Positions 8,659-17,276 of a stretch of DNA of 40,312 nt are shown piece after piece. This DNA is from Alphaproteobacteria bacterium (GTDB lineage Bacteria > Pseudomonadota > Alphaproteobacteria > SMXQ01): assembly GCA_030831315.1 (NCBI GenBank), contig JAURLI010000021.1, positions 1 to 40,312 on the forward strand, given 5' to 3'. Positions within the stretch are counted from its first letter, which is position 1; the number at the start of each line of letters is the position of its first letter. The notes below the pieces were generated by a model that was not told the DNA's origin, made no database searches, and saw nothing but the letters and a program-made list of their open reading frames with translations. The translations under genes were made by a program, and so were the position numbers.

Positions 8659-9268
8659 CGTACGGAACGCGCGTATAGCGCCAGACGCTGGCGGGCGGGA
8701 GGTTGATGCCGGCGAAGGCGACCTTGCGCCCCTCGATCCCCAGTTCCTTGCGCGGCACCGGCGAGAACAGTCCATAGGTGTACTGGACGAAGCGGCCCTC
8801 AGGCGCGAGCACCGCGAAAGCCCCGGTCACGATCGCATCACGGACGGGCCGCGGCAGTCCGACCAGCGGCAGGCTGGACACCACGGTGGAAACGCGGCCA
8901 TGAAAGCGCGCGGGCAGAATGCGGGTAATGCGGCGGGCGTCGCCGCGAATCACGGTGGCCGCGGGGAAACGCCGGACGAGATAATCATGAAGATGCCGGT
9001 CGCGCTCGATCAGGACGAGACGGTCTTCGGCAATCCCCGCATCGAGAAGCGCGCGGGTGACGGCGCCAGTACCGGGGCCGAGTTCGACGACGACTTCGCC
9101 CTCGCGCACAAGGGTCTCGCGCGCCATGCGGCGGGCAAGGGCGGGCGCGCTCGGCGCGATGGCACCCATGCGCAGGGGATTTGCCAGCCAGCGACGAAGA
9201 AACAGGGCGATTTCCTGCCTGCTCGCGTCGCCGCCTGCTTGCGTCGGAAAACGAATGTGCTGATCCAT
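8630..9268 (-). CDS. PmtA-like phospholipid N-methyltransferase
   Basis: 212-residue class I SAM methyltransferase of the rhizobial/Rhodobacter PmtA type, which methylates phosphatidylethanolamine towards phosphatidylcholine at the membrane surface. Seen: N-terminal family signature FLRRWLANPLRMGAIAPSAP, then SAM motif I VVELGPGTGAVTRALL, acidic motif LIERDRHL, and a Leu-Pro motif SSLPLVGLP like that in related methyltransferases. Start MDQHIRF at 9268 fits family length; an upstream in-frame ATG at 9379 would add 37 low-complexity residues. It is convergent with and overlaps gph by 29 nt, and is followed upstream by the DUF3108 gene on the same strand with a 35-nt gap. The symbol is left empty because single- and multi-step PE methyltransferases cannot be told apart here. 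Confidence 0.8.
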   Translation of the reverse strand: MDQHIRFPTQAGGDASRQEIALFLRRWLANPLRMGAIAPSAPALARRMARETLVREGEVVVELGPGTGAVTRALLDAGIAEDRLVLIERDRHLHDYLVRRFPAATVIRGDARRITRILPARFHGRVSTVVSSLPLVGLPRPVRDAIVTGAFAVLAPEGRFVQYTYGLFSPVPRKELGIEGRKVAFAGINLPPASVWRYTRVPYASAVTTSAR

Positions 9269-9303
9269 GATGGCAGGATTATGAACGGAGCGGGGCGATC
9301 CCG

Positions 9304-10239
9304 CTAGCGGTTGCGGACGAACTTGATATCGGGCTTGGTGCCGCCGGGAAATAGCGGCTTTCCGCGATGCTCCGCCCATACCAGGTAAATCCTGAGCCCG
9401 CCCATGTTGAGATCGCCATGGGCGCGCACCGGAACCGGCGGCATCCCTTCGACGATGGGCGCAATCCAGAGGACGGGCGGATCAAGGCTGTCTTCGTCCC
9501 AGAAACGGATGTAGTCGCGCGGCTCGCGGAAACCGGAGATGCGCACCATGTCGAACTGGCAGCGGTGCGCGGGGCCCGAGTAAACCGAATAGGGCGTGAA
9601 CGGCACCTGGCTCGGCCCCATGTCGGTGAACACGAGGTTGTAGCGACGATTGCCGTCGAAGATCGGATGCGTGCCCTTGCAGCCCTTCCCCGCCACGATA
9701 TCGCGTGCGATGCGCAGGGAGATCGTCAACGGATCCACCGTACCTGCGGGAACGACGGGCGGCAGGTCACGTTTGGCCGCGCGGTGCGGCGTATCGACCG
9801 GCGTGCGGCGTATCGTGTACTTGCCGCCCTCGTCGAAGGAGAGCTGCATCGATCGGTCGCGCCGCGAACTTTGGGTTTCGACGTTGTAGATCTGCGGGCG
9901 CACGCCTTCGGCGCCGACGTTGCCGCCGGCGACCAGATGCGTCGACCAGCGCCAGAACATGCGCGCCATGCCGCGCGATTCGCCGCTGCCCTTGATGGCG
10001 TAGGTCTCGCCATTGAGCGCAACGTCGATGGTGAAGGCGAAAATGTTGAGCCCGCCGACATAGACGTTGTAGCCGAGCTTGAGCACATCCTCGCGCGGCG
10101 AAGACGGCAGCGTTGGAATGGCAGGCAGGGCTGCGGGCAAGGTACTGGCGGTGGCCTCGTCGGCGCGGGCGGGACCTTGCGCGCCCGCCAAAAGGCAGGC
10201 CGCCAGACCCGGAAGCATGAAGGCTCGCAGTGCGCGCAT
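9304..10239 (-). CDS. DUF3108 domain protein, exported
   Basis: 311-residue protein of unknown function. Starting at ATG 10239 (GAGG about 9 nt upstream) it opens with a clear signal peptide: MRALRAF, a hydrophobic stretch, then cleavage near ARA-DE. The mature part has the DUF3108 pattern LKLGYNVYVGGLNIFAFTI, where a beta-rich domain starts; later come GKGCKGTHPIFDGNRRYNL and a C-terminal strand GLRIYLVWAEHR. DUF3108 proteins are periplasmic and beta-rich and their role is not established; a cell-envelope role is an inference from location. Two cysteines (in GKGCKG and HRCQFD) could pair. The longer frame to 10293 lacks a better start. Confidence 0.8.
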   Translation of the reverse strand: MRALRAFMLPGLAACLLAGAQGPARADEATASTLPAALPAIPTLPSSPREDVLKLGYNVYVGGLNIFAFTIDVALNGETYAIKGSGESRGMARMFWRWSTHLVAGGNVGAEGVRPQIYNVETQSSRRDRSMQLSFDEGGKYTIRRTPVDTPHRAAKRDLPPVVPAGTVDPLTISLRIARDIVAGKGCKGTHPIFDGNRRYNLVFTDMGPSQVPFTPYSVYSGPAHRCQFDMVRISGFREPRDYIRFWDEDSLDPPVLWIAPIVEGMPPVPVRAHGDLNMGGLRIYLVWAEHRGKPLFPGGTKPDIKFVRNR

Positions 10240-10347
10240 TTCGGTAACCTCGCTACGCCTATTTAAGGTTCCAATGCGGCCAAACCAAGGCATTCCGGGG
10301 GATCGGGCGAAATCCGCGGTTTTCCTCGCTCCGCGGGCGGGCGTGCC

Positions 10348-10377
10348 TTGACAGGATGGAGGCGCCCCCCCTATATC
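10348..10377 (+). promoter_or_regulatory. Sigma-70-type promoter of tRNA-Val
   Basis: TTGACA at 10348-10353 and TATATC at 10372-10377, 18 nt apart, lie 33 nt before the mature tRNA 5' end. This is a near-consensus vegetative promoter and the strongest one I can see in the window. Confidence 0.75.
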
Positions 10378-10409
10378 AAGCCGTCCCGAGGGAATACCCG
10401 GTCGACGGG

Positions 10410-10484
10410 GGGCGCTTAGCTCAGCGGGAGAGCACTACCTTCACACGGTAGGGGTCGTAGGTTCAATCCCTACAGCGCCCACCA
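10410..10484 (+). tRNA. tRNA-Val (anticodon CAC)
   Basis: A full cloverleaf can be folded: acceptor GGGCGCT/AGCGCCC, D arm with AGCTCAGCGGGAGAGC, anticodon stem CTACC/GGTAG around the loop TTCACAC (CAC in positions 34-36), and T arm GTAGG-TTCAATC-CCTAC. The 3' CCA is encoded (10482-10484). It reads Val GUG codons. Confidence 0.96.
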
Positions 10485-10705
10485 TTCCCGGATACTCCTT
10501 CCTTTTACTGTGTTATTGCCGTCGCCAGCGCCCGATTGACGGCGCCCGGCAGGCGCGCTCATAGTTGCATCGGCCGTCCCGCCCGCCGCAACCCGACAGC
10601 AGAATCCCCGACCGGCGCCACGCGTGATCGCCCCCCGCGCCGGGAGGCTCCGGCGTTTCTGTGGCCCCCGGTCCGATTGACGGGGCCTATCCTGGGAGGT
10701 TCCCG

Positions 10706-11707
10706 ATGTTCCGTTCCGTCCGCATTCTGGGCGCGGCGCTGCTTGCCTTTGGTCTCGCGCTGCCCGCCGCTTCCGCGCAATCGCTCGAAAAAGTCCGCAT
10801 GATCGGATTCTCGGGCGCGAGCAACCTGCCGATCTGGCTCGCCATGGACAAGGGCCTGTTCGCCAAGCACGGGCTCGACGTGACGCTGGCGCGCACCAAG
10901 GGATCGAAGAACCAGATCCGCGACATGATGGCGAACAAGTACGACATCGCCACCACCGCGATGGACAACGTCGTCGCCTATACCGAGAGCCAGGGCGCGG
11001 TGAAGCTCGACCAGCCCTTCGACATGGTCGCCTTCATGGGCGTTCATTCGGGCATGAACACCGTCGTCGGCGTGCCGTCGATCAAGACCTTTGCCGACAT
11101 CAAGGGCAAACCCGTCGCCGTCGATGCGCCCAACACGGGTTATGCTTTCGTGCTGTTCAAGATTCTTGACCAGAACGGCCTCAAGTTCGGCAAGGACTAC
11201 ACCCTTCACGCCGCGGGATCGGGCGGCGCGCGTCTTGCCGCGATGAAGGAAGGCAAGGCCGTCGCCGCGGTTATGAGCGCGCCCAACGATACCGAAGCGA
11301 AGGCCATGGGCTACACCATGCTGGCGCCCGCGGCTTCCGCGCTCGGTGGCTACCAGGGCAGCGTCTATGCCGCTCGCAAGGGGTGGGCCAAGGCGAACGA
11401 GGCGACCATGGTGAAGTTCATCCGCGCGATCGTCGATGCCCATGACGTCATTTTCACCGATGCCGCGGCGGCGAAGGCTGTGCTGAAGAAGCACCTGAAG
11501 AAGCTGAAGGCAGCCGAGATCGACACGATCTACACGAGCCTCACCTCGGGCGACGGCGGCCTCAACCGCAAGGCGGAAATCAACCTGGCCGGCGTCGGTA
11601 CGGTGCTCGCGCTGCGCTCGGAATTCCAGAAGGGCGCGGGCAACCTTTCGGACCCCAACAAGTACCTCGATCTCGGCTATTATCAGAAGGCGATGTCGGG
11701 GAAATAG
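10706..11707 (+). CDS. ABC-type substrate-binding protein, NMT1/THI5-like, exported
   Basis: 333-residue periplasmic binding protein of the NMT1/SsuA-like class that carries ligands (nitrate, sulfonates, pyrimidine precursors or others) to an ABC permease. The signal peptide runs from MFRSVRILGA to about ASA-QS. The mature fold shows GFSGASNLPIWLAMDKGLFAKHGLDV, the classic opening of the family, then YDIATTAMDNVVAY and a second lobe from about residue 125. ATG 10706 has GGGAGG 7 nt upstream. No permease or ATPase genes are adjacent, so it is an orphan in this window and its ligand is unknown. A rho-independent terminator follows directly, which indicates a single-gene transcript. Confidence 0.85.
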   Translation: MFRSVRILGAALLAFGLALPAASAQSLEKVRMIGFSGASNLPIWLAMDKGLFAKHGLDVTLARTKGSKNQIRDMMANKYDIATTAMDNVVAYTESQGAVKLDQPFDMVAFMGVHSGMNTVVGVPSIKTFADIKGKPVAVDAPNTGYAFVLFKILDQNGLKFGKDYTLHAAGSGGARLAAMKEGKAVAAVMSAPNDTEAKAMGYTMLAPAASALGGYQGSVYAARKGWAKANEATMVKFIRAIVDAHDVIFTDAAAAKAVLKKHLKKLKAAEIDTIYTSLTSGDGGLNRKAEINLAGVGTVLALRSEFQKGAGNLSDPNKYLDLGYYQKAMSGK

Positions 11708-11724
11708 TCGGTTGCCGATAGATG

Positions 11725-11760
11725 AAAGGCCCGGCGCGAGATCGCCGGGCCTTTTCTTTT
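11725..11760 (+). terminator. Rho-independent terminator after the NMT1-like gene
   Basis: AAAGGCCCGGCG pairs exactly with CGCCGGGCCTTT across a six-base loop, followed by a T-rich run (TTTTCTTTT). It starts 17 nt after the stop codon of the binding-protein gene. Confidence 0.9.
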
Positions 11761-11778
11761 GAGGATGGAACGCCAGCC

Positions 11779-11922
11779 GTGAAACAGAAGAAGAAACCCA
11801 AGCCCAAGCCCAAGCCGCGCAACCCGGTCGCCCGCGCCCTTCGCCATGCCAAGCCGAAGGTCGAGGAACAGGCGACCGCCTATTCGCGCAAGCGCCTGAA
11901 GAAGCCCGCGACCGAAGACTAG
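11779..11922 (+). CDS. Small basic hypothetical protein (47 aa)
   Basis: Short lysine-rich protein read from GTG at 11779, which lies after the preceding terminator; GAGGA is about 12 nt upstream, rather far. The N-terminus is a Lys-Pro repeat (KPKPKPKP) and the middle has RNPVARALRHAKPKV, ending with AYSRKRLKK. The NPxAxALR...Y.RK pattern faintly recalls ArfA-type ribosome rescue factors, but the match is from memory and weak. It is convergent with the dehydrogenase gene, 23 nt from its stop. An alternative ATG at 11722 lies upstream of the terminator stem and would put the hairpin inside the coding region. Coding status is likely from the biased codon use but not certain. Confidence 0.5.
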   Translation: MKQKKKPKPKPKPRNPVARALRHAKPKVEEQATAYSRKRLKKPATED

Positions 11923-11945
11923 CCTTGGGGGCTGGCCTTGGGGAC

Positions 11946-12788
11946 TTAGGCCTTCTTCTTGCCGTTGCCCGTCCAGTCCGGCACCTGGCCCGACTGCTTC
12001 ATTACCTTGCCCTGCTTGACCAGTTCCTTGATCGCGCCGGCGATCGGCATGGTGATGTTCTTGGTATCGGCCATCTTCGAGACGATCTGCATGTCCTTCA
12101 GCGCCCAGGTGAAGGTGATCATGTCCCAGTCCTCAAGCGCGGCGGACTGCCCCGACGACATCAGCAATGCCTCGCGCAACTTGGGCAGCTTGATACCGGT
12201 CGATTCGGCGAGGCGCCCCGCCTCCATCAGCGCGATGCCGTTCACCCACAGCAGCATGTTGTTCATGGTCTTGGCGACCTGGCCGTGTCCGACGTCGCCG
12301 ACGTGAACAATGTCGGAGGAAAAGGTGGAGAAGATCGGATGGGCGCGCTTGGCAACCTCGTCCTTGCAGCCGAACAGCGCCAGCAGCGAACCTTCGTCCG
12401 CCGCCCAGCCGCCGCGGCAGATCGGCGCATCCAGGATGTCGATGCCCTTTTTCGCCGCTTCCGCCTCGATGTGCTGCGCGGTTTCGGGCGCCACCGTCGA
12501 ACAGATGGCGATCACCCCGCCCGGCTTCATGGTGGACAGAAGGCCGTTCTTGCCCAGTGTCACTTCCAGCGCCTCGTTATCGAAGCCGACGGCGACGATG
12601 TTGAAAGCCGAGGCCGCGCCCAGCGCCGCCGAATCGGCGACGCTCTTCGCGCCAGCCGCTTCCGCGCGCTTGACGTTATCGGCGTTGATATCCGTGACGA
12701 TGACCGGATAGCCCTTCTTGATCAGGTGCTTGAGCATGGCGTAGCCCATGCGGCCCGGTCCGACCATGCCGACGGTTTCGTTGGCCAT
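11946..12788 (-). CDS. Beta-hydroxyacid dehydrogenase (3-hydroxyisobutyrate dehydrogenase family)
   Basis: 280-residue NAD(P)-dependent dehydrogenase/reductase. The N-terminal Rossmann motif is GMVGPGRMGYAM (residues 7-18), the substrate loop is CSTVAPETAQ followed by DAPICRGGWAADEGSLLALFG, and the catalytic Lys is in GHGQVAKTMNNML. The C-terminal all-alpha domain is present and ends in a short Lys-rich tail. Family members act on 3-hydroxyisobutyrate, tartronate semialdehyde or related acids; the loop does not tell which. AGGGAG about 9 nt before ATG 12788 supports the start. It is divergent from the amidohydrolase gene at 13008 across a 219-nt gap, and co-regulation is possible. Confidence 0.85.
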   Translation of the reverse strand: MANETVGMVGPGRMGYAMLKHLIKKGYPVIVTDINADNVKRAEAAGAKSVADSAALGAASAFNIVAVGFDNEALEVTLGKNGLLSTMKPGGVIAICSTVAPETAQHIEAEAAKKGIDILDAPICRGGWAADEGSLLALFGCKDEVAKRAHPIFSTFSSDIVHVGDVGHGQVAKTMNNMLLWVNGIALMEAGRLAESTGIKLPKLREALLMSSGQSAALEDWDMITFTWALKDMQIVSKMADTKNITMPIAGAIKELVKQGKVMKQSGQVPDWTGNGKKKA

Positions 12789-13007
12789 CTTTTTTTTCTC
12801 CCTGGCGAGTGTTGCGAGGTCTGCGAAGGGCCGCAGTCTAATCGCAGGAAACTCCGGTCACAAGCCGCCACGGCACCGGATAGCGCCGCGAATCGCTCGC
12901 AACCCCCGCGCTTGCGAAGGACGCCGGGCAAGCCGTATTCTTGGCCATCACGTCATTCGAAAAACGCAGCCGGGCCCGTGCCCGGCGCAAGAACAGGGAA
13001 AGCCCAG

Positions 13008-14069
13008 ATGCCTCTCAACACCATCGACTCCGACGCCCACGTTATCGAGCAGCCCGCCACCTGGACCTACATGGACGGCGACGACAAGAAGTACATGCCG
13101 TCGGTCCTGAATTTCGGCTCCGGCGTCGAACGCCTGGGCGCCCAGGGCAACGTGCAGAAGGAATTCTGGATGGTCGACGGCCGCCTTCAGGCGAAGGAGG
13201 CCAACCTCGGCATCGACAATACGCCGCTTGAATCGCGAGAAATGCGCGACGTGTCGGCACGGATCAAGCACATGGACGAAATGAACGTCGATGTGCAGGT
13301 GCTCTACCCCACCCTGTTCCTGCGCCCGATCACCCAGAACCCGCGCGCCGAATACGCGATCTTCCATTCCTATAACCGCTGGCTCGCCGAAATCTGGAAA
13401 CAGGCCCCCGACCGCCTGACCTGGGTGGTCATGCCGCCGCTCTATTCGCCCGAAAGCGTGCTTCGCGAGGAACTGGAATGGGCGAAGAAGAATGGCGCCT
13501 GCGGCATCTTCATGCGCGGGCAGGAATGCGAACGCCGCCTGTCGGATCCGTTCTTCGATCCCCTTTACACCATCGCCCAGGACCTCGACCTGATGATCGG
13601 CGTCCATTCGGGCAATGGCGCCTTCCAGACCCACGATTTCTTCGGCGACGAAGCGGGCTTCAACCGCTTCAAGCTGCCCTGCGTCGGTGCCGTGCATGAC
13701 ATTCTGATGTCCGGTACGACCGAGCGCTTCCCCAAGCTGCGCTGGGGCTTCGTCGAAATCAGCGCACAGTGGATTCCGTACCTGCTCAACGATCTCAAGA
13801 TCCGCTTTCAGAGGCGCGGCAAGCGCTTCAGCAACGACATGCTGAAGGACCAGAACATCTACGTCGCCGCGCAGGTCACCGACGATTTCGACTACATCCT
13901 GAAATACACGAGCGGCGACACGCTGGTCATCGGCACGGACTACGGCCACCACGACACCTCGGCGCAGATCGAGGCGCTCCGGATGCTGCGTGAGAACGGT
14001 TCGGTCGATTCGAAGCTGGCCGACCGTATCCTCGGCGAGAACGCGGTCAAGCTCTACGGCCTGTCCTGA
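13008..14069 (+). CDS. Amidohydrolase family 2 (TIM-barrel metal hydrolase/decarboxylase), copy 1
   Basis: 353-residue member of the amidohydrolase-2 superfamily (ACMSD/gamma-resorcylate decarboxylase-like barrel). Likely metal ligands: D9 and H11 in DSDAHV, H200 in GVHSGNG, and D311 in IGTDYGHHDTS. The first His of the usual HxH is Asp here, which is common in this subgroup. A long N-terminal insert (about residues 20-85) precedes RIKHMDEMNVDVQVLYPTLF. AGGG lies about 10 nt before ATG 13008; the same frame extends far upstream without a better start. A close relative lies at 23423. Function could be hydrolysis or non-oxidative decarboxylation of an unknown organic acid. It is convergent with the MFS gene (6 nt between stops). 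Confidence 0.85.
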   Translation: MPLNTIDSDAHVIEQPATWTYMDGDDKKYMPSVLNFGSGVERLGAQGNVQKEFWMVDGRLQAKEANLGIDNTPLESREMRDVSARIKHMDEMNVDVQVLYPTLFLRPITQNPRAEYAIFHSYNRWLAEIWKQAPDRLTWVVMPPLYSPESVLREELEWAKKNGACGIFMRGQECERRLSDPFFDPLYTIAQDLDLMIGVHSGNGAFQTHDFFGDEAGFNRFKLPCVGAVHDILMSGTTERFPKLRWGFVEISAQWIPYLLNDLKIRFQRRGKRFSNDMLKDQNIYVAAQVTDDFDYILKYTSGDTLVIGTDYGHHDTSAQIEALRMLRENGSVDSKLADRILGENAVKLYGLS

Positions 14070-14075
14070 GCGGGG

Positions 14076-15341
14076 CTACCAGCCGCCGGACTTCTGCGGA
14101 TCGGGCTCGGCCTCAAGCGCGGCTTCCATGCGCGGCAACGCACGGTAGAGGAAGACGCAGGCAACGCCCGTCAGCGCGACGGCGACGGCAAAGGTCGCGC
14201 GCAATCCAACGCCTTCGGCCAGCGCACCCATGACCAGGGCGCCGAGCGCAGGCCCGCCGCGAAACAGCACGCCATAGAGGCTCATCACCCGGCCGCGCAT
14301 TTCCCCGGCGACGGCGTTCTGCATCAGGCTTTGCACACCGGTCCCGATCACCGTGATGCCGGCGCCGACGACGAACATGGCGGCAAGCCCCACCCAGATG
14401 TTCGTCCATGCGGCGAAGGCCGCCACTGCCAGCGCCGAAACCACGAGGTAATGTACGGCTAGGCGCGTCAGTCCCGCGATGCGCCCGCGCCCCGCGATCC
14501 ACACCGCGCTGACGGCAGCGCCGATGCCCGAGGCGGCCGTCAGTTGGGCGAAGGCCTCGACCCCGGCCTTCAGCACCCGGTCGGCGTAGCCCGGCAGCAT
14601 CTCGGGCACGCCCTTGATGCCAAGCGCCACGGCAATCAGGATCAGCAGCGCCGGGCCGATGCCGGGATGGCGCATTGCATAGGCGATGCCTTCGACGACA
14701 TCGGCCATCAACCCGCGCTTGGGCTTGCCTGTGATTTCGGGACGCAGCATTTCGATCTGGCTGAGCGCAATGATGAAACCCAGAAACGACAGCGCGTTGA
14801 ATCCGAAGGCGAAGGCGATACCCCAGGTGGCGATCAGAAAGCCGCCGACCGCCGGGCCGACGAAGCGCGCCAGATTGAAGAAGGCCGCGTTGATGGCGAT
14901 GGCGGATGAAATGTGCTGGCGCTCGACGAGGCTCGGAAAGATGGCGAGCCGGACCGCCATCGAAAACGAAAACACCCCGCCGACGAATGTGGCGAGCGCC
15001 AGCAGCACCCATATGTTCATGAGATCGAAAAAGATCAGTGCCGACAGCGTTGCCGCCTGAAGACAGGCGAGCACCTGCGCCGCGACGGCAAGTTTCTTGC
15101 GGTCCATGCGGTCGGTGATGGCGCCGGCAAGCGGAGCGAGAAAGACAGAGGGCAGAAGTTCGGCCGAAGCGATGATCCCCAGCCACATAAAGGAATGGGT
15201 CAGTTCCCAGGTCAGCCAGCCCTGCGCGACGCGCTGCACCCAGGTGCCGATCAGCGACACCGAGGCCCCGTACATGTAGATACGGAAGTTCCGCTGCCCG
15301 AAGGTACGTGCGATGGAAGTGAAACCGCCGAACTTGGCCAT
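14076..15341 (-). CDS. MFS transporter (MFS_3/EntS-like)
   Basis: 421-residue inner-membrane protein with about 12 hydrophobic segments. RNFRIYMYGASVSLIGTWVQ at the start, AGAITDRMDRKK between helices 2 and 3, and a central cytosolic loop (REITGKPKRGL-type region near residue 200) are typical of the MFS_3/EntS-like drug or siderophore exporters. The ATG at 15341 (MAKFGGFTS) was chosen because GGAG lies about 12 nt upstream and the N-terminus then matches the family; the 70 residues read upstream in frame are not membrane-protein-like. Substrate unknown. It is divergent from cysQ across 149 nt. Confidence 0.85.
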   Translation of the reverse strand: MAKFGGFTSIARTFGQRNFRIYMYGASVSLIGTWVQRVAQGWLTWELTHSFMWLGIIASAELLPSVFLAPLAGAITDRMDRKKLAVAAQVLACLQAATLSALIFFDLMNIWVLLALATFVGGVFSFSMAVRLAIFPSLVERQHISSAIAINAAFFNLARFVGPAVGGFLIATWGIAFAFGFNALSFLGFIIALSQIEMLRPEITGKPKRGLMADVVEGIAYAMRHPGIGPALLILIAVALGIKGVPEMLPGYADRVLKAGVEAFAQLTAASGIGAAVSAVWIAGRGRIAGLTRLAVHYLVVSALAVAAFAAWTNIWVGLAAMFVVGAGITVIGTGVQSLMQNAVAGEMRGRVMSLYGVLFRGGPALGALVMGALAEGVGLRATFAVAVALTGVACVFLYRALPRMEAALEAEPDPQKSGGW

Positions 15342-15490
15342 CGTGGGAATTGCTCCGGCGTCTTGCTGGGCTCGTGCTGCGGGCACTTTATAGACCCCGC
15401 CCGCGCCTCCAGCAATCGCGGCCCCCGCAAGCGCGGGGATGCAAAGACCGCCGAAAGGGGCGATAGTAGCGCCGTCCGACCGGAACCGAG

Positions 15491-16282
15491 ATGAGCGAAC
15501 CCGTTTTTTCAGACGCCGAACTGGCCGAACTCGCCCGCGCCGCCCATGCAATAGCGCGCGCGGCGGGTCGCGTGGTCATGGACATCTATGCCGGCGATTT
15601 CCGTGTGCAGGAAAAAGCCGACGCGACCCCCGTCACCGACGCCGATCACGAGGCCGAAGCCCTGATCCTGCCACGCCTCGCGGCATTGACCCCTGACATC
15701 CCCGTCATTTCCGAGGAAGCCGCGGCCAAGGGCCTTCTGCCCGAGCGCATCGGCAATACGTTCTGGGCGGTCGACCCCCTCGACGGCACGCGCGAATTCG
15801 TCGCGCGCTCGGGCGAATTCGCTGTCTGCATCGGGCTGATCGTCAGCGGACACGCCGTTGCCGGTGCGCTGTTCGGCCCCGCCCTCGGGCTTGGCTATTA
15901 CGGCGCGCCCGATGGCGCCTATCGCTGCCAGGGCGATGGGGAAGGCGAAAGAATTGCAAGCCGCACGGCACCGTCGGAAGGGCTGACCGTGATCGGCAGC
16001 CGCTCCCACGGCAGTTCGCGCAAGGTGGCGGCGTTTCTCGAAGACAAGACCGTGGCCGCGCGCCGCGTGATGGGCAGCGCCATCAAGTTCGGCCTGCTCG
16101 CCGACGGCAGCGCCGACGTCTACCCGCGCTTCGGACCGACGTCCGAATGGGACACGGCGGCGGGCCATGCCATCCTGCGCGCGGCGGGCGGCTGCGTGCG
16201 CGCCCTCGACGGAACCGAGCTCGCCTACGGCAAGCACGATTATCTCAACTCCGGCTTCATCGCTTGGGGCCGCGCGCCATGA
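15491..16282 (+). CDS. cysQ: 3'(2'),5'-bisphosphate nucleotidase (inositol monophosphatase fold)
   Basis: 263-residue Mg-dependent, Li-sensitive-type phosphatase that removes PAP, a by-product of sulfate assimilation. Metal motifs: the glutamates in ISEEAA (about 74-76), D95/D98 in WAVDPLDGTREF, and D in GPTSEWDTAAGHAI near residue 220. YPRFGPTSEWD is the CysQ-type variant, as distinct from SuhB or histidinol phosphatases. Its stop overlaps the start of the next gene by ATGA, so the two are translationally coupled. First gene of a plus-strand run to 19839. Confidence 0.9.
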   Translation: MSEPVFSDAELAELARAAHAIARAAGRVVMDIYAGDFRVQEKADATPVTDADHEAEALILPRLAALTPDIPVISEEAAAKGLLPERIGNTFWAVDPLDGTREFVARSGEFAVCIGLIVSGHAVAGALFGPALGLGYYGAPDGAYRCQGDGEGERIASRTAPSEGLTVIGSRSHGSSRKVAAFLEDKTVAARRVMGSAIKFGLLADGSADVYPRFGPTSEWDTAAGHAILRAAGGCVRALDGTELAYGKHDYLNSGFIAWGRAP

Positions 16283-17268
16283 GCAACCTGCACAAGGCCG
16301 ATGGGGCGGCCATCGCCGAGGCTGCACGCCTGATACGCGCAGGCAGGCTGGTCGCCTTCCCGACCGAGACGGTCTATGGCCTCGGCGCCGATGCCACCGA
16401 TGATCGCGCCGTCGCCGCCATCTTCACGGCCAAGGGCAGGCCTACCTTCAATCCGCTGATCGTGCACTTTCCATCCGCCGCCGCCGCCGCCGTCGAGGTT
16501 CGTTTCGATGATCGCGCCCAGAAGCTCGCCGCCCGGTTCTGGCCCGGGCCGCTGACCCTCGTGCTGCCCCGGCAGGAGAAGTGTCGCCTGTCGCTGCTGG
16601 TGAGCGCCGGCCTCGACACCGTCGCCGTGCGCGTACCGGCTACCGACATCGCCCACGCGCTACTCGATGCGGCGGGCGTACCCATCGCCGCGCCGAGCGC
16701 CAACCGCTCGGGCGATCTCAGCCCGACGACGGCGGATCACGTCGCGCGCTCGCTCGGGACGGCGGTGGACCTGATCCTCGACGGTGGCGCCACCCGCGTC
16801 GGCATCGAATCCACCGTGATCGACCTGAGCGAGCCGCAGGCGGGCCTGTTGCGTCCGGGCGGGCTGGCGACGGAGACGATCGAAGCGGTGATCGGCCCCC
16901 TCGCCCGTCTCGCCGAAGATCCGGCCGAAGCCGCCCGCAAGTCTCCCGGACGCATCGCCCGCCACTACGCCCCGCGCACGCCGCTGCGAACCAATGCGCA
17001 CGCGGTGGCTGCAGGCGAAGCCCTGCTCGCCTTCGGTCAGGCCCCGCTGCCCGGCGTCGAAAATGCCGTTGCCGTCCTCAATCTCAGCCCCGGCGGCGAC
17101 ACCGAAGAAGCCGCGGCCAACCTGTTTGCCTACCTGCACCGCCTCGACGGCGCAGGCGCCAGCGCCATTGCCTGCGCGCCCCTGCCGATGACGGGGCTGG
17201 GTGCCGCCATCAACGACCGGCTGGCGCGCGCCGCCGAACCCTTGCCCTCAACCCCCGAGAGCGATTAA
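16279..17268 (+). CDS. L-threonylcarbamoyladenylate synthase, Sua5 type
   Basis: 329-residue TsaC/Sua5 enzyme that makes threonylcarbamoyl-AMP from threonine, bicarbonate and ATP for t6A37 modification of ANN-decoding tRNAs. The N-terminal YrdC domain shows AFPTETVYGLGADA and KGRPTFNPLIVH; residues 180-190 show IAAPSANRSGD-like and ESTVIDL motifs. The extra C-terminal Sua5 domain starts with KSPGRIARHYAPRTPL, which makes this the long Sua5 form rather than short TsaC. ATG 16279 overlaps the cysQ stop (ATGA), and the next gene starts 8 nt after its stop. Confidence 0.93.
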   Translation: MSNLHKADGAAIAEAARLIRAGRLVAFPTETVYGLGADATDDRAVAAIFTAKGRPTFNPLIVHFPSAAAAAVEVRFDDRAQKLAARFWPGPLTLVLPRQEKCRLSLLVSAGLDTVAVRVPATDIAHALLDAAGVPIAAPSANRSGDLSPTTADHVARSLGTAVDLILDGGATRVGIESTVIDLSEPQAGLLRPGGLATETIEAVIGPLARLAEDPAEAARKSPGRIARHYAPRTPLRTNAHAVAAGEALLAFGQAPLPGVENAVAVLNLSPGGDTEEAAANLFAYLHRLDGAGASAIACAPLPMTGLGAAINDRLARAAEPLPSTPESD

Positions 17269-17276
17269 ATCCCCCC

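Noticed and set aside
12948-13952. Minus-strand open frame (334 codons)
   Set aside because: Antisense of amidohydrolase copy 1, which has metal-binding motifs and a paralogue.
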